Assembly (NCBI GenBank): GCA_024641625.1
Contig: JAHECQ010000216.1
Span: 1 to 6,690 of the forward strand
Reading direction: 5' to 3'
Length of the DNA: 6,690 bases
Source of the DNA: Acidimicrobiales bacterium
GTDB taxonomy: Bacteria; Actinomycetota; Acidimicrobiia; Acidimicrobiales; SZUA-35
In this document: positions 1 through 5,149 of the stretch, piece after piece
Position numbering within the stretch: the first letter of the stretch is position 1
Layout of the letters: each line of letters starts with the position of its first letter
The notes under the pieces: generated by a model
What the model was told of the DNA's origin: nothing
The model's input: the letters and a program-made list of their open reading frames with translations, nothing else
Database searches by the model: none
Made by a program: the position numbers and the translations under genes

Positions 1-963
1 CATGCCGTATCCCTGCACCACCTCTGCTCCGACTCGGAGGGAAGCGTCGTGTGCCAGCTCGGCACCGAGGGGCGCAGCACCGGAGAAGATTTGCCTGACC
101 GAGGAAAGATCGTACTTGTCGACGATCGGTGCCTTGGCCAGACCGAGGATGATGGGGGGGACGGCAAAGAACCGGGTGACCTTGTACTTCTGGACCGCCT
201 CCAAGGCGTCGACCATGTCGAAACGGGGCATGGTCACCACGGTCACGCCGTTTGCCAGGAGGCCGTTCATCAGGACCTGCATGCCGTAGATGTGGAAGAA
301 CGGCAGTGCCGCGAGGGCGACCTCGTGGTCGGTGTAGAGGATGGCGTGCTTGCACTGCTCGATGTTGGCCACCAGATTCCTGTGGGTGAGCATCACGCCC
401 TTGGGTAGGCCGGTCGTGCCCGACGAGTAGGGCAAGACCACCGTGTCGTTGGCGTAGTCGACCTCGACCTGCCGGATGGGCTTGCTCATCAGCTCCGAAA
501 GCGGTGTGGCCCCGTTGGTCGCCGGCCCGATGACCACCACTTCGGTCACGTCGGTTCCCTCGGCTGCCGCCAACGCCGTCTCGAGGAACATCGGCACGGT
601 CACGAGCATGCCGGCGCCCGCGTCCAGTAACTGAAAGCGCACTTCGCCGGCGCCGTAGGTGGGGTTGATGGTGGTCACCGCGCCACCGGCGACAGCGGCG
701 CCGTGGAACACCACGGCGAAATCCGGGATGTTGGGAGCCATCAACCCCAGCACTTTGCCCGGGCCGAAGCCCCGGGCCTGCAGCCCACCGGCCAAGGAGT
801 AGATGGCGTCGCTCAGCTCGGCGAAGGTGTAGGAGCTGGTGCCGGCGGCGTCCTGGATGGCGACTTGATCGGCCAACTCGCGGGCACGGCGAAGCACGTG
901 CGTGGTGATGGAGACGTTGGGAATCTCCACATCCGGCAGCGGACTCGTATGAATGATGGTCAT
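1..963 (-). CDS. 4-coumarate-CoA-ligase-like acyl-CoA synthetase (ANL superfamily), N-terminal part, runs off left edge
   Basis: The minus strand is open from an ATG at 961-963 to position 1, giving the first 321 residues of an AMP-forming acyl/aryl-CoA ligase. Such enzymes activate a carboxylic acid with ATP to an acyl-adenylate and then form the CoA thioester in the cytoplasm. The P-loop-like AMP motif PYSSGTTGLPKGVMLTH is at about residues 178-194, with K188 in it. The FFHIYGM motif is at 222-228, SGAAPLG at 294-300, and QGYGM at 317-321, where the Y-G-x-T-E motif begins just as the window ends. Box I matches the 4CL type closely, but the substrate could equally be a fatty or other aromatic acid. 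Relatives are usually a little over 500 residues, so the C-terminal lid domain lies outside. The start is fixed by an in-frame TAG 27 bp upstream, which is the stop of the HNH gene. No strong Shine-Dalgarno is visible. The gene may be co-transcribed with the HNH gene. Confidence 0.93.
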   Translation of the reverse strand, partial: MTIIHTSPLPDVEIPNVSITTHVLRRARELADQVAIQDAAGTSSYTFAELSDAIYSLAGGLQARGFGPGKVLGLMAPNIPDFAVVFHGAAVAGGAVTTINPTYGAGEVRFQLLDAGAGMLVTVPMFLETALAAAEGTDVTEVVVIGPATNGATPLSELMSKPIRQVEVDYANDTVVLPYSSGTTGLPKGVMLTHRNLVANIEQCKHAILYTDHEVALAALPFFHIYGMQVLMNGLLANGVTVVTMPRFDMVDALEAVQKYKVTRFFAVPPIILGLAKAPIVDKYDLSSVRQIFSGAAPLGAELAHDASLRVGAEVVQGYGM

Positions 964-990
964 GAGCTCAGCGTATGCCTCGGCGGCCGG

Positions 991-2283
991 CTACCAGTCG
1001 GGTGGCCAGAGCCCGAGGAGTTCGAGCCTGGTCTTGTGTCGATGACATGGACCACAACGGGATTTGGCGTTGGTGGGCACCGTCGGTCCGTCGTCGGTGT
1101 GGCGGATGGTGTGGTCGGCATCGCAGTGCCAAGCCCGGGTATCGCATCCGGCACCTTGGCAGTGACGATCTCGGATCATGACGCCGAGCCGCTTGGAGCC
1201 GTTGAACAGACGGGTCTTCGCCGACGCCTCGAAGTCGTTTGTCCTGGCGTCCATCACGAACAGTCGGACCTTGGCTGCGATGGCAAAGTCGAGGGCGTCC
1301 GACGGGGAGATCGCACGACCCGACTCGGACTCGCATCGGCGACTCGTTGCTCGGCGGAGGGCTTCGTCGGCTGTGAGGCTCTGGAGCGCGGTTGTTTCGC
1401 GGCATGCCACAGCGTCGCGGCGTTCGGCTTCGTTCTCCAGCGTTTCGGCATCGACGATGATGTTGGTCACGACGTTGGCAGTGGCTTCGTCGGCGCCGAT
1501 GCCGTTGCGGAGGAGCCGGAAGAGGGCGTCGTGGCGGCGTTGGGTGTCGGTCCGAAGGAGATCGGCCATCGTGGCGTCGATGCCGACTCGGTTGCGGGCT
1601 TCTGCCCAGTCGGCCTCGAACATCTCGGCGACCAGCACCTTCAACGCCGGCTCGACCAAGCTGAACGCGGCAGTGGTGGTGAGGATCTCCATGACGACCT
1701 GTTGTTGCACCGGGTCGGTGAAGGTGAGCGATCGATCGGTGTGCGCCCGTGCGGCGTAGTCGTTCGGGTCGATCGGGTCGACCAGTTCCTCCCATCCGCG
1801 GAACAAGGCCTGGCAGGTGAACCAGTCATTGTGGGTGAAGTCGATCAACGCTCGGACATCGCGAGCGAGCGCCGGCCGCAAGGTCGGCCGGTTCCAGACT
1901 CTCGCGAACAGGGTGATGTGTTCGTCGCGAATGACCCCGGCCCGGAAGGCCTCGCCAAGCTCGGGGTGCGTCGTGAACAGCAGCGCACCCCGTTTGATCA
2001 TCCCGCCGGCTGCACCCTTGGCGATGCGAAGTTCGTCGGCGAGCCAGAGGGCATCGTTCCGATGACGGGCGATGGACGGAACCCGTCGGCGTTCGGCCTC
2101 GGCGCACAACTCATAGAGGTCGGCTCGGGTGCGTCGGTTGAGTTCCTCACCCTGCAGGATCAGGTCTTGAAGCTCCGACTTGGACAGGGTCGAGAGGTCG
2201 ATCGAGGCCAGATCCAAGAGCAAAGCCGGTTCGGTTGATCCCGTGGAAGCGGATGCTCTGTTCGGGGTCTCACCGAGGATCAT
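991..2283 (-). CDS. DUF222 / HNH endonuclease-family protein (13E12-repeat type)
   Basis: This encodes a predicted 430-residue protein. A long helical, Arg/Glu-rich N-terminal region (about residues 20-330) looks like DUF222. A C-terminal HNH domain (about 364-421) follows: RDRHCQGAGC carries C375 and C380, CDADH carries D390 and H391, then DGPT, N405, and RCGPCHRHK carries C410, C413, H414 and H416. The zinc-knuckle cysteines and the D/H-H...N...H core are present, so the nuclease site looks intact. Relatives form dispersed multicopy families in Actinomycetota, including the 13E12 repeat genes of Mycobacterium tuberculosis; their biological role is unclear. The frame extends upstream to ATGs at 2346 and 2403. 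I chose 2283 because those longer starts would translate across the promoter and LexA box, and the -10 hexamer is spaced so that transcription would begin at this ATG. There is no Shine-Dalgarno, which fits a leaderless message. The DUF222 boundary is approximate. Confidence 0.9.
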   Translation of the reverse strand: MILGETPNRASASTGSTEPALLLDLASIDLSTLSKSELQDLILQGEELNRRTRADLYELCAEAERRRVPSIARHRNDALWLADELRIAKGAAGGMIKRGALLFTTHPELGEAFRAGVIRDEHITLFARVWNRPTLRPALARDVRALIDFTHNDWFTCQALFRGWEELVDPIDPNDYAARAHTDRSLTFTDPVQQQVVMEILTTTAAFSLVEPALKVLVAEMFEADWAEARNRVGIDATMADLLRTDTQRRHDALFRLLRNGIGADEATANVVTNIIVDAETLENEAERRDAVACRETTALQSLTADEALRRATSRRCESESGRAISPSDALDFAIAAKVRLFVMDARTNDFEASAKTRLFNGSKRLGVMIRDRHCQGAGCDTRAWHCDADHTIRHTDDGPTVPTNAKSRCGPCHRHKTRLELLGLWPPDW

Positions 2284-2289
2284 GGGTGA

Positions 2290-2318
2290 AGGATATCGAA
2301 CATATGTTCGGTCAACAA
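2290..2318 (-). promoter_or_regulatory. Predicted promoter of the HNH gene, probably leaderless
   Basis: Read on the minus strand, TTGTTG (2318-2313) is followed by a 17-nt spacer and TATCCT (2295-2290), which fits the TANNNT -10 form. Six nucleotides (TCACCC) then lead to the ATG at 2283, so the expected transcription start falls on or next to the A of the start codon. Leaderless messages are common in Actinomycetota, and the absence of a Shine-Dalgarno here agrees. The spacer is almost entirely filled by the LexA box. The assignment rests on spacing and hexamer similarity only. Confidence 0.6.
2296..2311. promoter_or_regulatory. LexA (SOS) operator
   Basis: The plus strand reads TCGAACATATGTTCGG. 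Its core CGAAC-N4-GTTCG (2297-2310) is a perfect 14-bp palindrome. It matches the Gram-positive/mycobacterial LexA consensus CGAAC-N4-GTTCG, with one of the two outer flanking bases also matching the extended TCGAAC-N4-GTTCGA form. It lies between the predicted -35 and -10 of the HNH gene, 13 bp upstream of its ATG, where bound LexA would block RNA polymerase. Mycobacterial 13E12-type genes are known to include LexA-box-bearing members, which supports the assignment. It could also affect the divergent gene starting at 2479, but it lies about 170 bp from that start. Confidence 0.85.
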
Positions 2319-2340
2319 CAGTAAGGAAAACTCTTGTGGA

Positions 2341-2356
2341 GTTCATAGAAATGAAC
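2341..2356. repeat. 16-bp inverted repeat, possible operator
   Basis: GTTCAT-AGAA-ATGAAC is a perfect inverted repeat with 6-bp arms and a 4-bp spacer. Relative to the predicted start of the HNH transcript it spans roughly -58 to -73. It also lies about 120 bp upstream of the luciferase-like gene. The arm polarity (GTTC outside, GAAC outside) is opposite to a LexA box, so it is not a second SOS site. It could bind another regulator; which one cannot be said. Confidence 0.35.
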
Positions 2357-2434
2357 AATCCTGACAGTGGTGCTGCCCGGCCCGGCCGGCTCGAACGTTC
2401 CAACCGAGCGATTGCTAGTGTCCAGGTCCATGTC

Positions 2435-2458
2435 GGTCGGCCGAATCTGCGGCCGACC
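2435..2458 (+). promoter_or_regulatory. Perfect 9-bp stem-loop in the predicted leader of the luciferase-like gene
   Basis: GGTCGGCCG, then AATCTG, then CGGCCGACC forms a perfect inverted repeat with 9-bp arms and a 6-nt loop. It ends 7 nt before the AGGAG ribosome binding site and 20 nt before the GTG start. No T-run follows on either strand, so it does not look like a finished intrinsic terminator. As RNA it would be a stable hairpin next to the ribosome binding site; as DNA it could be a dyad operator. Confidence 0.5.
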
Positions 2459-2465
2459 AGAAATC

Positions 2466-2470
2466 AGGAG
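2466..2470 (+). promoter_or_regulatory. Ribosome binding site fixing the GTG start at 2479
   Basis: AGGAG lies 8 nt upstream of GTG at 2479. This spacing decides the start, since the frame has no better ATG nearby and the encoded N-terminus (MEYSVWIPSN) begins directly with the first beta strand typical of the family. Confidence 0.7.
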
Positions 2471-2478
2471 CGATTGTC

Positions 2479-3384
2479 GTGGAGTACTCAGTCTGGATTC
2501 CGTCCAACCTCGAATGGAGCGAGGTGGCCGATCTCAGCCGATTGGCAGATGCCGGTGCCTGGTGCGGAATCTGGTTCGCCGATCACTACATGCCGAACAC
2601 CTTCAGTGAGGACATCGTGGATGGTGACGTCTACGAGGCATGGGCCATCCTGCCGGCCATCGCAGCCATCACGTCCAGCGTTCGCCTCGGCCCACTGGTG
2701 GCACCGACGTCGGTGCATCATCCGGCGCTGTTGGCCAACCGCGCCGCCACCATCGACCGGATCTCGAACGGACGATTCGTCCTGGGGTTGGGCGCCGGTT
2801 GGCAGATCAATGAGCACAAGGCCTATGGCTTCGATCTGGAAGCCCCCGGCCCTCGGGTCAAGCGGTTCGAGGAGGGCATCGCCATCGTGCGTTCGCTGCT
2901 CGACCAGGAACGCACCACCTTTCACGGCGAGGTGTTCGACGTCACTGATGCACCCTGTCAGCCCGCGCCCATCCAGCGACCGCTCCCGATCCTGGTGGGT
3001 ACCAGCGGCGCCCGAATGTTGCGAGCAACCGCGCGCTTCGCTCAGGAGTGGAACACCTGGGGCTCACCGGCCCTGGCGGCGGAGAACATGGCGGGGTTCA
3101 GGGCAGCGTGCGAGGCCGTCGGCACCGATCCATCATCGATCAGATGCTCGGTCCAGGCACTCGTCTTCATGTCCGACGATGCCTCGAGGCTCGACAAGTG
3201 GCGCGAGACGGTGGACCTTTCCCGGGCGATCGTGGGTACCCCTGCCGAGGTGCGTGACCGCGTGGCCGAGTACGAAGCTGCCGGTTTCGACGAGTTCGTG
3301 CTCTTCGGACAGAGCCTCGGCAGCACACCGACCCAACGCCGCGAGGGCTACGAGCGGTTCGCCGCCGAGGTCATCGCCGTCTAG
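2479..3384 (+). CDS. LLM-class (luciferase-like) flavin oxidoreductase, probably F420-dependent
   Basis: The 301-residue protein has the single-domain TIM-barrel signature of the bacterial luciferase-like superfamily, cytoplasmic enzymes that use FMN or reduced F420 to oxidise or reduce small organic substrates. The N-terminal strand YSVWIP is followed by GIWFADHY with D35-H36. RLGPLVAPTSVHHPALLA and TIDRISNGRFVLGLGAGW (G98-W108) follow, then NEHKAYG with E112-H113. These are the hallmarks of actinobacterial F420-dependent LLM oxidoreductases. The C-terminal GTPAEVRDRVAEYEAAGFDEFVLF is the usual last part of the barrel. Length is normal for the family. It is divergent from the HNH gene and convergent with the small gene ending at 3417, so it is probably transcribed alone. 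The cofactor (F420 or FMN) and substrate cannot be told from the sequence; F420 is inferred from the subfamily and the likely host. Confidence 0.92.
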   Translation: MEYSVWIPSNLEWSEVADLSRLADAGAWCGIWFADHYMPNTFSEDIVDGDVYEAWAILPAIAAITSSVRLGPLVAPTSVHHPALLANRAATIDRISNGRFVLGLGAGWQINEHKAYGFDLEAPGPRVKRFEEGIAIVRSLLDQERTTFHGEVFDVTDAPCQPAPIQRPLPILVGTSGARMLRATARFAQEWNTWGSPALAAENMAGFRAACEAVGTDPSSIRCSVQALVFMSDDASRLDKWRETVDLSRAIVGTPAEVRDRVAEYEAAGFDEFVLFGQSLGSTPTQRREGYERFAAEVIAV

Positions 3385-3391
3385 CCCGAGG

Positions 3392-3407
3392 CGCCGGGAG
3401 CCCGGCG
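3392..3407. terminator. GC-rich hairpin between convergent genes, possible bidirectional terminator
   Basis: CGCCGG-GAGC-CCGGCG is a perfect 6-bp stem with a 4-nt loop in the 32-bp gap between two convergent genes, beginning 8 bp after the stop of the luciferase-like gene. There is no T-tract on either side, so if it ends transcription it would be a weak or non-canonical terminator. The assignment rests mainly on its position. Confidence 0.35.
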
Positions 3408-3416
3408 ACCTGTTGC

Positions 3417-3698
3417 TCAGTCCGGGCTGATCTCGCGGTGCTTGTGCTCGACGTTGAGCGTCTTCCAGACGTCATCTGCGCTCATGGCCAAGTGCTCATG
3501 GTGGGTGAGCGCATGGATGACGTCTTTGAGGCTCGTCTCGAGCGCAGCCGCCTTGGAGAGTTCCTCGGGGTGAATGTCGCCATGCTCGTCGTGCTGTGCA
3601 TGAAGCATGCGGGACAGGCTCTCGGCGTCGGCGGCCAGCGTCCCCAGGTGGTCGGCGAGGGTCACATCTTCGTTCGATGTGTCGGCGTTGTCACTCAT
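3417..3698 (-). CDS. Small acidic, histidine-rich protein of unknown function (93 aa)
   Basis: The ATG at 3698 is preceded by AAGGAG with a 10-nt spacing, the strongest ribosome binding site in the window, so this start is preferred although the frame stays open to an ATG at 4100. The product is soluble-looking and mostly predicted helical, with no signal peptide or membrane segment. It has 11 histidines in 93 residues, clustered at H33/H36/H39/H43 (HAQHDEHGDIH) and H62/H66/H67/H69 (HALTHHEH), plus EHKH near the C-terminus, with many Asp/Glu. This pattern could bind metal, or the histidines could be surface residues of a helical bundle. I do not recognise the family. The gene is convergent with the luciferase-like gene and divergent from the alcohol dehydrogenase gene, with a 19-bp inverted repeat in its leader region. 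Confidence 0.72.
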   Translation of the reverse strand: MSDNADTSNEDVTLADHLGTLAADAESLSRMLHAQHDEHGDIHPEELSKAAALETSLKDVIHALTHHEHLAMSADDVWKTLNVEHKHREISPD

Positions 3699-3708
3699 GG
3701 TGAGCGTT

Positions 3709-3714
3709 CTCCTT
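3709..3714 (-). promoter_or_regulatory. Strong Shine-Dalgarno of the small histidine-rich gene
   Basis: AAGGAG on the minus strand lies 10 nt before ATG 3698. It argues for a 93-residue product rather than the 227-residue product that would result from the in-frame ATG at 4100. Confidence 0.7.
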
Positions 3715-3723
3715 CTTGTTGGA

Positions 3724-3742
3724 TCCTCACCTGTGGTGAGGA
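3724..3742. repeat. 19-bp inverted repeat upstream of the small gene
   Basis: TCCTCACC-TGT-GGTGAGGA is a perfect inverted repeat with 8-bp arms and a 3-bp spacer. It ends 9 bp upstream of the Shine-Dalgarno of the small gene (minus strand) and 25 bp before its ATG. It may be an operator or a leader hairpin. There is no U-run next to it, so a terminator is unlikely. Confidence 0.5.
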
Positions 3743-4098
3743 CGTCGTCGACCGGAACGAGGAACTCTACTACTCGGCGGCCCGTGGGCAGATAGCGACG
3801 GCCGCGGGAACGAACACCGCGGCGATGCCGCGTATCCGGCAATGGCCGCCGGGACGGAACTCGCGTCGGTCTGCCGTCCATCGAGCCTCGCACGACATTG
3901 ACCAGGATCGTGACCGGCTGGTCGGGCGCGATCAGAGCCTCGAAGGTGGCCAGATGCCGGGTGAGAATGTCGGCGCCGACGAGGGCGACCTCGACCCCGA
4001 GGATGACGCGGTGCACCTCGAGGGCACTGGCTGAAGGGGCACTGGTCGAGGGGGCACTGGCTGGAGCACCGCCGGGTCGAGGATTAGGCTCCCGGGCC
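3743..4098. other. Stretch without a confident gene between divergent genes; minus-strand coding signal, possible decayed ORF
   Basis: The gap between the small gene and the alcohol dehydrogenase must hold the promoter of the dehydrogenase, but I see no convincing -35/-10 pair. The minus strand is open from ATG 4100 in frame with the small gene. From about 4015 to 3865 its codons end almost always in G or C and read like protein (VHRVILGVEVALVGADIL, then APDQPVTILVNVV). Below about 3865 that frame becomes Arg/Pro-rich, while the frame shifted by one base keeps the G/C third-position pattern (IAAVFVPAAVAICPRAAE) and stops at 3772-3770. This could be a frameshifted remnant, a short unrecognised gene or chance in GC-rich DNA. 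The plus frame is Arg/Ser-rich and unlikely to be coding. Confidence 0.4.
4022..4066. repeat. Tandem repeat, 15-bp unit, three copies
   Basis: Three adjacent units read GGGCACTGGCTGAAG, GGGCACTGGTCGAGG and GGGCACTGGCTGGAG. The first nine bases are identical in all three. The unit length is a multiple of three, so on the minus strand it encodes a repeated Ala/Pro/Ser linker (APASA PSTSA PSASA), and on the plus strand a GAL-x-E type repeat. It lies 32 bp upstream of the dehydrogenase start. Confidence 0.8.
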
Positions 4099-5130
4099 AT
4101 GAGAACTGCTCGGTTGGAAGATGGTGAACTGAAGATCCAGGAACGGCCCTCGCCGGAACCGGGTTACGAGGAAGCAGTGGTCCGCATCACTGCGGCCGGC
4201 GTGTGCCATTCCGACGTCCACCTCCTGAAGGGTGACTGGACCGGCGTCCCACGATCAGGGCCCTTCGGCCACGAAGGCGTGGGCATCGTCGAAGCGCTGG
4301 GCCCGGGAGCCGAGCGCTATGTCAACGTCGGCGATCGGGTGATTCTCGGCCTGGGCGGCAGCGGCGGCGGTTACTGGTGTGGCGCGTGTGAGCACTGCCT
4401 GGGCGGGAAGCCCAGGCTCTGCCGCCAGTCGAAGGGGATTCTCGGGACGTACTCCGAGCAGTTGCGGCTCTACGCCAAGTCGCTGGTTGTCCTCCCCGAC
4501 TCGATCGGCGACCACGAGGTACCGCTCGCCTGCGGGGGTCTCACTGCCTATGGGGCCGTGAAGAAACTGAACCAGTACAGCCTGGTGCCGGGCTCGACGG
4601 TCGCCGTCATCGGTGCAGCCGGGGGCCTCGGTCACTATGCGGTGCAGATCGCCAAGCATTGGGGCTACAAGGTCGTGGGCGTCGACGTGGGTGCCGAACG
4701 TGTCGAGTTCGTCCGGTCGTTGGGTGCCGATCTGGCGGTCGACGTCGGCGAGGCGGCCGAGGTCACTCGCCAGATGTTTCCCGGCGGGGTGCACGCGAGC
4801 CTGGTGTTCTCGCCGCGGTTGGCCGGGTTCCGACTCGGCATGGATCTCCTGCGTCGAGGTGGGATGTTCGTGGCGGTGGGCATTCCCGCCGACGACGAGG
4901 GTGCGCTCGAGCTGAGTCCGTGGGAACTTTTCGGCAAGGACCCGCTCATCATGTTCTCGGCCGTCGGCACGGTGCAGGACATGCGGGAACTCGTCCAGCT
5001 GGCGGCCGACGGGTACGTCAAGACACACGTCTCGCGTACGGGCACGCTCTCGGAGTTGTCCACGATCCTCGATGAACTCGACGCAGGGGCCTACACCGGC
5101 CGGGCGGTCATCACCGACCTGACCCGCTAG
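4099..5130 (+). CDS. Zinc-dependent alcohol dehydrogenase (MDR superfamily), NAD-type
   Basis: The 343-residue enzyme is a medium-chain dehydrogenase that interconverts alcohols and aldehydes. The catalytic zinc ligands are C36 (in GVCHSDVH), H58-E59 (in GHEGVG) and C145 (in ACGGLTAYGAV). The structural zinc cysteines are all present at C94, C97, C100 and C108. The Rossmann motif GAAGGLG is at 172-178, and D196 at the end of the second strand favours NAD(H) over NADP(H). It resembles AdhP/AdhT-like enzymes in motif layout and length; the substrate is unknown. The start at 4099 gives the usual N-terminus (MRTARLEDGELKIQERP). The frame is open upstream to 3898, but that extension is Arg-rich and non-homologous in character. 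The ribosome binding site is weak (TAGG about 10 nt before the ATG). The gene ends 19 bp before the MFS transporter gene and is probably its operon partner. Confidence 0.94.
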   Translation: MRTARLEDGELKIQERPSPEPGYEEAVVRITAAGVCHSDVHLLKGDWTGVPRSGPFGHEGVGIVEALGPGAERYVNVGDRVILGLGGSGGGYWCGACEHCLGGKPRLCRQSKGILGTYSEQLRLYAKSLVVLPDSIGDHEVPLACGGLTAYGAVKKLNQYSLVPGSTVAVIGAAGGLGHYAVQIAKHWGYKVVGVDVGAERVEFVRSLGADLAVDVGEAAEVTRQMFPGGVHASLVFSPRLAGFRLGMDLLRRGGMFVAVGIPADDEGALELSPWELFGKDPLIMFSAVGTVQDMRELVQLAADGYVKTHVSRTGTLSELSTILDELDAGAYTGRAVITDLTR

Positions 5131-5149
5131 ACCAAGCTGACCATTCCCG

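Noticed and set aside
703..2238. Long plus-strand open frame of 511 codons
   Set aside because: It lies antisense to the ligase and the HNH gene, both of which have clear family motifs on the minus strand. Its translation is a Gly/Val/Asp-rich shadow typical of antisense frames in GC-rich DNA.
2391..2400. TCGAACGTTC as a second LexA box
   Set aside because: The two half-sites abut without the 4-bp spacer required between CGAAC and GTTCG, so it is only a short palindrome.
2180..3430. Plus-strand open frame of 416 codons overlapping the luciferase-like gene
   Set aside because: It is out of frame with the clear LLM protein, rich in Ser/Arg/Pro, and has no motif.
3898..4098. Upstream extension of the alcohol dehydrogenase
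   Set aside because: The added residues are Arg/Ser-rich and run through the 15-bp repeat. The family N-terminus starts naturally at the ATG at 4099.
3699..4100. N-terminal extension of the small histidine-rich protein to ATG 4100 (227 aa in total)
   Set aside because: The strong AAGGAG before ATG 3698 and the Arg-rich, low-quality middle of the extension favour the shorter protein. The upstream coding signal is reported separately as uncertain.
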